From DATBAK01 sp036787815 (GTDB taxonomy: Bacteria > Actinomycetota > Acidimicrobiia > IMCC26256 > PALSA-610), in assembly GCA_036787815.1 (NCBI GenBank), contig DAIQOP010000098.1, positions 1-13,067 on the forward strand: a stretch of 13,067 nucleotides of DNA. Direction: 5' to 3'. A program made the position numbers and the translations under genes. Positions 5,848 through 12,659 of the stretch are shown here, in pieces. Position 1 is the stretch's first letter, and each line of letters starts with the position of its first letter. The notes below the pieces were generated by a model. It ran no database searches. It saw only the letters and a program-made list of their open reading frames with translations, and was not told the DNA's origin.

Positions 5848-7215
5848 GTGATCGTCGCCACGCAGCGGGGCCCGGTCTCGTTCCGAGCCGAACCCGGCGG
5901 CGGCTTCACCTCGCGGCGGGGCGCAGGTGGTGTCGTGAGCGCGCTGGCGCCGTTGCTGACCGGAAACCCCGATGCCCGCTGGGTCGCCGCGGCCGCGAGC
6001 GCCGACGACCGGGCTGCGGTCCGCGCGGGCGCCGCGAACGTCGCTGGGCTCGATCTCCACCTCCTGGAGCTCGACGAGAACGATCACCGGCTCCACCTCG
6101 ACGTGTTCTGCAACGCGACGCTCTGGTTCCTCTACCACGGCCTCTTCGACTTCGTTCGCCGACCCCGCTTCGACGGCCGGTTCCGCGAAGCGTGGCAGGC
6201 GTACCAGGCCGTCAACGAGCACTTCGCCGACGCGATCGCGACCGACGCGACCCGCAACGACGCCGTGGTCGTGAACGACTACCACCTGGCGTTGGTTCCC
6301 GCGATGCTGCGGGCGCGCCGGCCCGACCTGCGCGTCCTGCACTTCACCCATACGCCGTTCTGCGGTCCGAACGGCATCCGCGCGCTCCCCGACGCGGTCG
6401 CCGAGACCCTCTGCGCCTCGCTCGCGGGCGGGCCTACGGGCTTTCACACCACGCGCTGGGCGCGGGCCTTCGCCGCGTCGGCGACCGAGGTGCTCGGTTC
6501 GCCCCCGGCGCACGAACCGTTCGTCTCGCCGCTCGGCCCCGACGGCGATGCGCTCGAGGCGGCGCGGGCGATGCCCGAGGTCGCGACTGCGCGTGACGCG
6601 TTGGCGGAGGTGGTCGGCGATCGCATGCTCATCGTGCGTTCCGACCGCATCGAACCCTCGAAGAATCTCGTGCGTGGGTTCCTGGCCTACGACGTGCTCC
6701 TCGAGTCGCGTCCCGACCTGCGCGGGCGCGTCGTGTTCGTCGCGATGGTCTACGGGTCGCGCCAAGGTCTCGCGGAGTACCTCGCGTACGCGAGCGAAGT
6801 CGAGCAGGTGGTCGAACGGGTCAATGAACGCTGGGGGACGGCGAGCTGGCAGCCGATCGTCCTCGACGACCGCGACGACTTCGCGCGCACCGTCGCGGGG
6901 CTCGAGCGCTACGACGTGCTGCTCGTCAACCCGCTGAGCGACGGGCTCAACCTCGTCGCGAAGGAAGGTCCGCTTCTGAACCGCCGCGACGGGGTGGTGT
7001 GCCTCTCACGCGAGGCCGGCGCGTTCGCCGAGCTCGCGCCCGCGGTGGAGATGGTGCATCCCTTCGATCTCGACCAGACGGCGGCGGCGCTCGCGACCGC
7101 GCTCGACCGCGACGCCGACGATCGCGCGTCGCGCGCGGCCCGGCTGCGCGTGCTCGCGGGCACCTACACGCCGCGAACCTGGCTCAACGACCTGCTCGCG
7201 CACCTCGAGGGCTAA
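5848..7215 (+). CDS. otsA: Trehalose-6-phosphate synthase, GT20
   Basis: A 455-residue GT20 enzyme. It makes trehalose 6-phosphate (T6P) from NDP-glucose and glucose 6-phosphate. It opens with RGPVSF (7-12) and the RGAGG loop (24-28), the N-terminal donor-site glycine loop of this subfamily. Further family marks are LWFLYHGL (92-99), VNDYHLALVP (142-151), HFTHTPF (165-171), RSDRIEPSKN (264-273, in place of the usual DRLDYSKG) and NPLSDGLNLVAKEGPLL (361-377). The GTG start at 5848 follows the treT stop after 4 nt with no clear SD, so translation probably depends on treT. Its TAA shares bases with the stop of the convergent otsB. The neighbouring OtsB supports T6P as product; glucosylglycerol-phosphate synthase is a related alternative. 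Confidence 0.88.
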   Translation: MIVATQRGPVSFRAEPGGGFTSRRGAGGVVSALAPLLTGNPDARWVAAAASADDRAAVRAGAANVAGLDLHLLELDENDHRLHLDVFCNATLWFLYHGLFDFVRRPRFDGRFREAWQAYQAVNEHFADAIATDATRNDAVVVNDYHLALVPAMLRARRPDLRVLHFTHTPFCGPNGIRALPDAVAETLCASLAGGPTGFHTTRWARAFAASATEVLGSPPAHEPFVSPLGPDGDALEAARAMPEVATARDALAEVVGDRMLIVRSDRIEPSKNLVRGFLAYDVLLESRPDLRGRVVFVAMVYGSRQGLAEYLAYASEVEQVVERVNERWGTASWQPIVLDDRDDFARTVAGLERYDVLLVNPLSDGLNLVAKEGPLLNRRDGVVCLSREAGAFAELAPAVEMVHPFDLDQTAAALATALDRDADDRASRAARLRVLAGTYTPRTWLNDLLAHLEG

Positions 7216-8000
7216 CCGAGCGCGTCGGCCAGCGCGGTCAGCCACTCGACCAGCCCCGGCGGACCGTCGACCACGAGGTCGGCCCGCTCCAGCAGCTCCC
7301 CCGGCATCTCGACCGACCGCACCGCGATGCGGACGACCCGCTCGAGGTGCCCACCTTCCTCGAGCGCGTCGAGCGCGTCGAGCGCGGGGAGATCGCCGCG
7401 GTCGTCACCGGCGAAGGCCGCGCGCGTCGCGCCCGGCGCGTCGCCGAGCAGCACCCGCACCGCCGAGCCCTTGTCGACGGGGAGCGGGGGCCGCAACTCG
7501 CGGGCCATGCGCGTCGGGTGCACGGCGAGCCCGAGCCCCGCACCCAGCGCCTCGACCTCGGCCGCGACCGCCTCTCCGGCATCCCCCCGAGACCGCCAGT
7601 GCACCGTGACCGCGATCTCCCCCTTGCGCTCGACGAGCAGATCGGGCCAACGCCGCTCGGCCTCTGCGGCGGCGGCCGCCACGGCTTCGCGATACGGAAG
7701 CGCGGCCGGGTCGATCACGGTGTGGCCGTCGACCCGCCGCTCGAGCCCGTACTGGCCGACGAGCTCGACACCGGCGATCGGCACCGCGCGGGCGAGGAAC
7801 TCGATCGGCCGACCGCTCACGATCCCGACCAGCAGGAGGCGCTCGACGATCCGATCCAGGACGACGAGGGTCGGGGCGGGCGCGGCGGCCGCGGCCGGAT
7901 CGACGACGATCGGGGCGAGCGAACCGTCGAAGTCGAGGAGCAGGACGGCTGCGCCCGGGTGGTGCGCGAGCACGTCGACCATTGCGCCGGGCGCGACCAC
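7212..8000 (-). CDS. otsB: Trehalose-6-phosphate phosphatase (HAD superfamily)
   Basis: A HAD phosphatase of up to 262 residues that hydrolyses T6P to trehalose. HAD motifs are visible: DFDGSLAP (23-30, nucleophile and acid Asp), VSGRP (61-65), the K177 region ELRPPLPVDKG (168-178) and AGDDRGD (197-203, metal-binding Asp). GQYGLE (82-87) is the T6P-phosphatase signature usually written GxHGLE, with Tyr replacing His. Two starts are possible: GTG at 8000, or ATG at 7982 (residue 7), which I find more natural since homologues begin shortly before the DxD motif. The last codons overlap otsA tail to tail. Being on the opposite strand, otsB is not in the treT-otsA operon, and its promoter must lie in or next to the start of the M20 gene. 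Activity on glucosyl-3-phosphoglycerate cannot be excluded. Confidence 0.88.
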   Translation of the reverse strand: MVAPGAMVDVLAHHPGAAVLLLDFDGSLAPIVVDPAAAAAPAPTLVVLDRIVERLLLVGIVSGRPIEFLARAVPIAGVELVGQYGLERRVDGHTVIDPAALPYREAVAAAAAEAERRWPDLLVERKGEIAVTVHWRSRGDAGEAVAAEVEALGAGLGLAVHPTRMARELRPPLPVDKGSAVRVLLGDAPGATRAAFAGDDRGDLPALDALDALEEGGHLERVVRIAVRSVEMPGELLERADLVVDGPPGLVEWLTALADALG

Positions 8001-8018
8001 GGTGGGACGCTAGCCCGA

Positions 8019-9161
8019 GTGGAACCGAAGGAGGCTGCCCGAACGACGATCGCCCGGCACGAGGACGCGCTCCTCGGGCTGAGCCACCGGATCCACGCCC
8101 ATCCTGAGCTGTGCTTCGAGGAGACGCGCTCGAGCGCGTGGACCGCGGCCCTGCTGGCCGAGGCCGGGCTGGCCGTCGAGTCGGGAGTCGGCGGCCTCGA
8201 CACCGCGTTCGTCGCCCGGGCGGGCTCCGGGCCGCTGCACCTCGCGATCTGCGCGGAGTACGACGCGCTGCCCGGCATCGGGCACGCGTGCGGGCACAAC
8301 ATCATCGCGGCGAGCGCCGTCGGCGCCGGGCTCGCGCTCGCGCCGCTCGCCGACGAGCTCGGCCTCACCATCTCGGTGGTCGGCACGCCCGCGGAGGAGG
8401 GCGGCGGCGGCAAGGTGTACATGCTCGAACGGGGCGTGTTCGACGGCATGCACGCGGCGATGATGGTGCACCCGGCACCCTTCGACGTGCTGCGCCCGCG
8501 CGTGAGCGCGGTGTCGCACTTCGCGGTTCGCTACACGGGCCGCGAGTCGCACGCGGCCGCGGCGCCGCACATGGGCATCAACGCCGCCGACGCGTTGGTC
8601 GTCGCGCAGGTCGCGATCGGCCTGCTCCGGCAGCACTTCCGGCCGACCGATCAGGTGCACGGCATCGTGACCCACGGCGGCGACGCGGCGAACATCATTC
8701 CTGCGCACACGAGCGGCGACTGGATGGTGCGAGCCCGCACGATCGACGAGCTCGCGGAGATCCGGCCGAAGGTCGATTGCTGCTTCGAAGCGGGGGCGCT
8801 CGCCACCGGCGCCGCCCTCGAGCTCGAAGACGTGTGCCCGACGTACTCGCACATGGAACACGACGACGATCTCGTCGCGGCCTACCGCGCCGGCGCGGAA
8901 TCGCTCGGCCGCGTGTACGGCGAGGCCGATATGACGTTCTCGACCGACATGGGCAACGTGTCGTTGGCGATGCCGTCGATCCATCCGTGCATCGCGATCG
9001 ACACCGCGGGTGCGATGAACCACCAGCCGGAGTTCGCGGCGGCGTGCGTGAACGCGTCGGCCGACCGGGCGGTGCTCGAGGGCGCGCTCGCGCTGGCCCT
9101 CACGGCGATCGGCGCCGCCGGCGGACCGCTGCGCGAGCGGCTGCTCAGCGGTACCGCGTAA
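8019..9161 (+). CDS. M20 family metal-dependent amidohydrolase (AbgB/PM20D2-like)
   Basis: A 380-residue M20 hydrolase, starting at GTG 8019. Likely di-metal ligands are in EYDALPGIGHACGHN (80-94), TPAEEGGGGK (123-132, with E126 and E127 as catalytic base and ligand candidates), MMVHPAP (148-154) and a C-terminal NHQPEF histidine. The ESHAAAAPHMGINAADA segment begins the lid/dimerisation domain, which HGGDAANIIPAHTSGDWMVRA continues. EYDALPGIGHACGHN is typical of the p-aminobenzoyl-glutamate hydrolase B / PM20D2 dipeptidase branch. The substrate is probably an N-acyl amino acid or dipeptide; nothing nearby identifies it. No signal peptide, so cytoplasmic. No in-frame ATG lies near the start, and AAGGAGG occurs inside codons 4-6. 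It diverges from otsB with only 18-36 nt between starts. The open frame extends much further upstream, but only as an antisense shadow of otsB. Confidence 0.88.
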   Translation: MEPKEAARTTIARHEDALLGLSHRIHAHPELCFEETRSSAWTAALLAEAGLAVESGVGGLDTAFVARAGSGPLHLAICAEYDALPGIGHACGHNIIAASAVGAGLALAPLADELGLTISVVGTPAEEGGGGKVYMLERGVFDGMHAAMMVHPAPFDVLRPRVSAVSHFAVRYTGRESHAAAAPHMGINAADALVVAQVAIGLLRQHFRPTDQVHGIVTHGGDAANIIPAHTSGDWMVRARTIDELAEIRPKVDCCFEAGALATGAALELEDVCPTYSHMEHDDDLVAAYRAGAESLGRVYGEADMTFSTDMGNVSLAMPSIHPCIAIDTAGAMNHQPEFAAACVNASADRAVLEGALALALTAIGAAGGPLRERLLSGTA

Positions 9162-9188
9162 GCCGCGCCGTCGCCGCGACCGACCGGC

Positions 9189-9752
9189 TCAACCGTTGCC
9201 GACGAGGACGACGCAGTCGTATCCGGCGCTGCCCGGAGGTGCCGAGGTGCCGAGGGTGCCCTTGGTCGTGCCCGAACCGAGGAGCACTGCGAGGCTCGAG
9301 GCTTCACGCGTGAGGCCCGCGCGACACAGCACCTGCTTCCCGACCCGTTGGTTCGGGTCGTTGCCCGGCTTGCCCTGGTTCGTGTAGCCCTTGCCGCGCA
9401 GCGTGGAGGAGACCGAGGCCGCCGAACCGGACGGCGCGCCCGCGTTCAGCACGAGCAGGTGCACCTGTGCGGGCTTCTTCGCGGCCGTGGTCTTCGTGGT
9501 GGTGGTCGTGCGCGTGGTGCTCTTCTTCTTGGTGGTGGTCGTGGTGGTGGAGGAGGTCGCCTTGCGGGACGCCGCCGGACCCGTGGATCCGTTGTCGACG
9601 ACCTGGAGCAACACGATGCCGAGGACGACCGCGGCTCCGACGAGCAACACGCCCTTCACCGTCTGACTTCCGGCGCCGAGCGGGATGCCCCGCCCACGCT
9701 CGGACCCGCCCGTCTGCGTGCCCCGATCGGCCATGGCCCCATTCTTACGCAC
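9189..9752 (-). CDS. Membrane-anchored LytR_C domain protein
   Basis: A protein of up to 187 residues in three parts. A short polar N-terminus precedes one membrane helix (about 34-52, VKGVLLVGAAVVLGIVLLQV). Next comes a Thr/Ser/Lys linker (about 66-93) made of runs of T and K. The C-terminal domain (about 96-187) begins VHLLVLNAGAPSGSAASVSSTL and ends AGYDCVVLVGNG. It matches the LytR_C pattern (PF13399), often appended to LytR-CpsA-Psr proteins but here alone. I infer a one-pass membrane protein whose linker spans the cell wall; its biochemical role is unknown. Starts are GTG at 9752 or ATG at 9734; the ATG gives MADRGTQTGG and is at least as likely. Its stop lies 27 nt from the convergent M20 stop. 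Confidence 0.78.
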   Translation of the reverse strand: MRKNGAMADRGTQTGGSERGRGIPLGAGSQTVKGVLLVGAAVVLGIVLLQVVDNGSTGPAASRKATSSTTTTTTKKKSTTRTTTTTKTTAAKKPAQVHLLVLNAGAPSGSAASVSSTLRGKGYTNQGKPGNDPNQRVGKQVLCRAGLTREASSLAVLLGSGTTKGTLGTSAPPGSAGYDCVVLVGNG

Positions 9753-9799
9753 GGCTGCCTACCGGGCAGCGGTTCTTGTTGTTCCCGCGCTCGAATCTC

Positions 9800-9825
9800 G
9801 AGCGCCCGTCGGGCGACGGGTGCTC
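9800..9825 (-). terminator. Hairpin after a minus-strand stop codon
   Basis: An 11-bp stem (9800-9810 with 9815-9825, one G.U pair) surrounds a GGGC loop. On the minus strand it begins inside the TGA at 9826-9824, so it fits a terminator for a gene ending there. No T run follows. The rest of 9753-9970 shows no convincing gene; the short minus-strand frame from ATG 9874 would encode only 16 residues. Confidence 0.5.
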
Positions 9826-9833
9826 AGCGCGGG

Positions 9834-9848
9834 CCCGCGGGCGCGCGC
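9834..9848. repeat. 15-nt direct repeat, copy 1 (second copy 9981-9995)
   Basis: The same 15 bases, cccgcgggcgcgcgc, occur here and immediately after the N run. They are pure G/C, so chance recurrence is possible, but the second copy is exactly at the contig edge. This is typical of an unresolved overlap between contigs. Confidence 0.6.
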
Positions 9849-9970
9849 TTTGGTGTCCCGGGTTTCTTGGGCATGAGGCGACCACGGATCGCCCGGGCGA
9901 AGGCCGCGAGTCAAGGGCGGCTTGCGGGCGCGCGAGAAACGGTGCATTTCATGTTCGGCAGATGACAACC

Positions 9971-9980
9971 NNNNNNNNNN
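9971..9980. other. Assembly gap (10 N)
   Basis: Ten undetermined bases join two contigs. The number is probably a placeholder, so the true distance is unknown and may be zero or negative. The gap interrupts the DUF3263 gene. Confidence 0.98.
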
Positions 9981-10249
9981 CCCGCGGGCGCGCGCGGACC
10001 GGCGGGCGTGCGGCTGCCCTCGATACGGCTGCGGCGGCGTTGTTCGCGCGTGCGCCGGAGTCGCAGCACCGTGAGCGGGTCGTGGTCGTACGCGGCCCGG
10101 CGGGTGATCAGCGCGCTGAGCGCGCGGTAGTACGTGGTCGGCGAAACGGAGAAGCGCTGACGGATCGTCGGCTCCTTCGGACCCGGGAGCAGCGCACACT
10201 CGCGCTCGAAGTCGAGGATCGCGACTTCACGAGCGGTCAGTGTGTCCAT
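9981..10249 (-). CDS. DUF3263 domain protein (3' end lost in assembly gap)
   Basis: A small helical protein whose first ~89 residues are visible before the gap. REVAILDFERECALLPGPKE, then TIRQRFSVSPTTYYRAL and DPLTVLRLRRTREQR, match the actinobacterial DUF3263 pattern (AILDFE..W..LPGPKE..IR..F..S...YY..L). I infer a helix-turn-helix-like nucleic-acid-binding fold from the RQRFSVSPTTYYRAL segment; no function is established to my knowledge. I chose ATG 10249 because homologues begin just before the LTxRExAILDFE motif; an in-frame ATG at 10291 would add 14 residues. The tail turns basic and then Pro/Ala-rich (TPAGPRAPA) at the gap. If the contigs are joined at their shared 15-nt repeat, the frame continues for a few codons and stops at 9824, giving 92 residues. 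Confidence 0.8.
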
Positions 10250-10330
10250 CGGGGGACGATCCTGGCCGCACCGCGCGCGAATTACAAGCATTTCGGAGCG
10301 CGCGCAGACGACCGCTCACCGCGAGCACTC

Positions 10331-10354
10331 AAAACGAGGTCCGAAAGGGTCGGA
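10331..10354 (-). terminator. Possible terminator behind tRNA-Thr
   Basis: On the minus strand a 5-bp stem (UCCGA at 10354-10350 with UCGGA at 10344-10340) is followed by CCUCG and four U (10334-10331). The stem uses the last tRNA bases, so it can form only in unprocessed or read-through transcripts. It would end the cysS-rlmB-tRNA unit. The stem is short, so the call is weak. Confidence 0.4.
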
Positions 10355-10426
10355 GCCGGGTGTCGGAATCGAACCGACGACCTGCGGATTACAAAGCCGC
10401 TGCTCTGCCAACTGAGCTAACCCGGC
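10354..10426 (-). tRNA. tRNA-Thr (UGU anticodon)
   Basis: A 73-nt cloverleaf: acceptor GCCGGGU/ACCCGGC, D arm GCUC/GAGC, anticodon arm GCGGC-UUUGUAA-UCCGC, 5-nt variable loop, T arm GUCGG-UUCGAUU-CCGAC and discriminator U73. Loop position 34-36 reads UGU, so it decodes ACA and, with wobble, other Thr codons. CCA is not encoded (CCG follows the discriminator) and must be added enzymatically. The anticodon stem has a C31-U39 mismatch next to the loop. The gene starts 16 nt after the rlmB stop on the same strand. Confidence 0.95.
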
Positions 10427-10442
10427 GAGGGGCGGGCAGAGC

Positions 10443-11228
10443 CTAGGTGGGCTCACCGGGGTCGGTGCGGCGACGGGCGATCTCGTGGCAGGCGACCGCG
10501 GCCGCGGCCGCGACGTTCAGCGACTCGATCGCTCCCCGCATCGGGATGCACGCGAGCAGATCACACCGGCGCTTCGCGAGCGTCGACAGGCCGCGGCCCT
10601 CGGCTCCGAGCACCACCGCGAGCGGGTCGCGCGCGAACGGGAGCGCACTGACCGTGGTCTCCCCGTCGCCGTCGAGGCCGACACACCACACACCCGCGCG
10701 CTTCGCGCGTTCGAGCGCGGCCGGGATGCCACCCACCAGCGCGAACGGGACGTATTCGATCGCGCCGGCCGCCGTCTTCGCCGCGGTGGCGCTCACCGGC
10801 GCGCTGCGGTGCTTGGCCATCACGATGCCGGTCACCCCGGCCGTCTCCGCCGCGCGCACGATCGCGCCGAGATTGCGCGGGTCGGTGACGCCGTCGAGCA
10901 CGACGAGGAACGCAAGCGGATCGGCGAGCAGCGCGTCGAAGTCGGCGGAACGCAGCGGATCGGCGCGCGCGACGACACCCTGCGGCGCGTCGGTCTGGGC
11001 CATCGCCCGCAGCCGGTCGGCCGGCACCATCTGCAGCTTGGATCCCGCGGCCGCGACGATCGCGTCGATCGTGTCGTCGCGCTCGACGCCCTCCGACAGG
11101 GCCACGCTGCGCACCTCGCGCGTGCCGGCCCGCAGGAGCTCGAACACCGCGCGGCGGCCTTCGACCTCGGTGCCGCCGACTCCGGTCGACGGGCCACCGG
11201 TGCTGCCGGCGCGGCGACGTTGGCTCAC
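10443..11228 (-). CDS. rlmB: 23S rRNA 2'-O-methyltransferase RlmB (TrmH/SpoU family)
   Basis: A 261-residue SPOUT methyltransferase. It uses SAM to methylate a ribose 2'-OH in 23S rRNA (Gm2251 in E. coli). The N-terminal substrate-binding domain starts at VEGRRAVFELL (22-32), after a ~20-residue basic/Gly-rich lead. The catalytic knot has motif 1 DGVTDPRNLGAIVRAAE (112-128, with N119 and R125 conserved), motif 2 LGAEGRGLS (207-215) and motif 3 IPMRGAIESLNVA (228-240). The GTG start overlaps the cysS stop by 4 nt (GTGA), so translation is coupled. cysS-rlmB is a conserved actinobacterial pair. A tRNA-Thr gene follows within 16 nt. The precise target nucleotide is inferred from the family. Confidence 0.93.
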   Translation of the reverse strand: MSQRRRAGSTGGPSTGVGGTEVEGRRAVFELLRAGTREVRSVALSEGVERDDTIDAIVAAAGSKLQMVPADRLRAMAQTDAPQGVVARADPLRSADFDALLADPLAFLVVLDGVTDPRNLGAIVRAAETAGVTGIVMAKHRSAPVSATAAKTAAGAIEYVPFALVGGIPAALERAKRAGVWCVGLDGDGETTVSALPFARDPLAVVLGAEGRGLSTLAKRRCDLLACIPMRGAIESLNVAAAAAVACHEIARRRTDPGEPT

Positions 11229-12607
11229 CGGTGCCAGGTCGTGCCGTTGGGCCCGTCTTCGAGCGTGATGCCCCGTGCCTTCAGCTCGTCGCGGATGTGA
11301 TCGGCCTCCGCGAAGTCGCGACGGGCACGTGCCTCGTCGCGCGCGACGACCAACGCGTCGATCTCGGCGTCGTCACCGCTCGCCGCCGATCCCGCGCCCG
11401 CGCGGGCGCCGTCGTCGATCTCGAGACCGAACGAGCCGCACAGCTCGCGAACCGTGGCGAGCAGGTTCGCGACGGTCGCGGTGTCGCCCGCGTCGAGCGC
11501 GGTGTTCGCCCGGCGCACGAGATCGAACACGAACGCCAACGCGGCCGGCGTGTCGAAGTCGTCGTCCATCGCCGCCCGGAATCCGCCGGTGTCGCCGACC
11601 GCGCCCTCCCCGATGCCCGCGACGCGCGCGCGACGGAAGAGCGCGTCGAGCCGGTCGACGGCCTTCGCCGCGTCCGACAGCTCCTTGTCGCCCATCTCGA
11701 GCTGCTTGCGGTAGTGCGTCTGGAGCGCGAGGAGCCGGAAGGCGCGCGGCCCGTGCCGGTCGAGCGCGTCGGCAAGGTTCGTGAAGTTGCCGAGCGACTT
11801 CGACATCTTCTCCCGGCCGACCATCACCATGCCGGAGTGCACCCAGTACCGCGCGAACGGGTGACCCGCACCTTCGGCCTGCGCGCGCTCGTTCTCGTGG
11901 TGCGGGAAGACGAGATCGTCGCCGCCACCGTGGATGTCGAAGCCCTCGCCGAGGATCTGGAGCGACATCGCCGAGCACTCGATGTGCCACCCGGGGCGGC
12001 CCGGCCCCCACGGCGACGGCCATTCGGGCTCGCCGGGCTTGGCCGCCTTCCACAACGCGAAGTCGACCGGGCTGCGCTTCTCCTCGTCGATCTCGACGCG
12101 CGCGCCCGCGTTCTCGAGGAGATCCTCGGTACGGCGGTGCGAGAGCGCGCCGTAATCGGGAAGGGTCGACACCTCGAAGTAGACGCCCTGCCCCTCGATC
12201 ACGTACGCCCGCCCCGCGGCGACGAGCTCGGCGATGAGCGCCTGCATCTGCGGGACGAACTCGGTCGCGCGCGGCATGTCGTCGGGATGCAGGACGCCGA
12301 GACGGTCGAGCTGGCCCCAGTACGCGGTCTCGTACGTACGAGCGAGCTCGGGCTCGGTGGTGCCGCGCTCCTGGGCCCGGCGGATTATCTTGTCCTCGAT
12401 GTCGGTGATGTTGCTGACGTAGGTGACGGCATCGCCCCGCCACTTCAGGTAGCGGCGGATGACGTCGAACGCGACGGCCGTGCGGCCGTGGCCGACGTGC
12501 GGGACGTCGTAGACGGTCGGGCCGCAGACGTACATCGTCACGTGGCCGGCGCGGCGCGGGACGAACTCGACCTTGGCGCGCGCGGCGGTGTCGTGGATCC
12601 GCAGCAT
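11225..12607 (-). CDS. cysS: Cysteinyl-tRNA synthetase
   Basis: A 460-residue class I aminoacyl-tRNA synthetase that charges tRNA-Cys. Motifs: YVCGPTVYD with zinc ligand C28, the HIGH-equivalent HVGH (37-40), zinc-site HIECSAMS (C211) and FPHHENE (234-240, His and Glu ligands), and KMSKS (267-271). The helical-bundle anticodon region and C-terminus (DFAEADHIRDEL..GI.LEDGP.GT.W) are intact and the length is normal. An Ala/Gly-rich stretch near 404-413 (GARAGAGSAA) looks like a lineage-specific loop. ATG 12607 has no clear SD; TAACCT 9 nt upstream might be a -10 box for a nearly leaderless transcript. Upstream is ispF, downstream rlmB. MshC, the mycothiol ligase paralogue, is rejected because the full synthetase C-terminus is present. 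Confidence 0.96.
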   Translation of the reverse strand: MLRIHDTAARAKVEFVPRRAGHVTMYVCGPTVYDVPHVGHGRTAVAFDVIRRYLKWRGDAVTYVSNITDIEDKIIRRAQERGTTEPELARTYETAYWGQLDRLGVLHPDDMPRATEFVPQMQALIAELVAAGRAYVIEGQGVYFEVSTLPDYGALSHRRTEDLLENAGARVEIDEEKRSPVDFALWKAAKPGEPEWPSPWGPGRPGWHIECSAMSLQILGEGFDIHGGGDDLVFPHHENERAQAEGAGHPFARYWVHSGMVMVGREKMSKSLGNFTNLADALDRHGPRAFRLLALQTHYRKQLEMGDKELSDAAKAVDRLDALFRRARVAGIGEGAVGDTGGFRAAMDDDFDTPAALAFVFDLVRRANTALDAGDTATVANLLATVRELCGSFGLEIDDGARAGAGSAASGDDAEIDALVVARDEARARRDFAEADHIRDELKARGITLEDGPNGTTWHR

Positions 12608-12624
12608 GAGGGTCGAGGTTACCG

Positions 12625-12644
12625 CCGGGCCTCGAATCGCCCGG
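12625..12644 (-). terminator. Hairpin between ispF and cysS
   Basis: A 6-bp GC stem (12625-12630 with 12639-12644) surrounds an 8-nt loop within the 52-nt ispF-cysS spacer. No U run follows. It could be a weak terminator, attenuator or processing site; equally it may be chance in GC-rich DNA. Confidence 0.3.
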
Positions 12645-12659
12645 CCCGGTATTGCCCCG

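Noticed and set aside
4182..5909. Minus-strand 575-aa frame opposite treT
   Set aside because: Shadow frame rich in Arg, His, Glu and Asp as expected from reverse reading of GC-rich codons; the plus-strand protein is clearly real.
6999..8018. Upstream extension of the M20 frame, to 720 aa
   Set aside because: Antisense translation of otsB and tail of otsA; M20 homology begins after the GTG at 8019.
9520..9560. Trinucleotide-like gtg/gtc tract as a regulatory microsatellite
   Set aside because: It is simply the coding sequence of the Thr/Lys linker on the other strand.
9824..9874. Minus-strand 16-codon frame MPKKPGTPKRAPAGPR
   Set aside because: Too short and without homology to call; it lies in the doubtful sequence next to the gap, and its end is better explained as the DUF3263 C-terminus.
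9467..10420. Plus-strand 317-aa frame through the N run
   Set aside because: It crosses the gap, is antisense to LytR_C, DUF3263 and the tRNA, and has Trp/Arg-rich nonsense composition.
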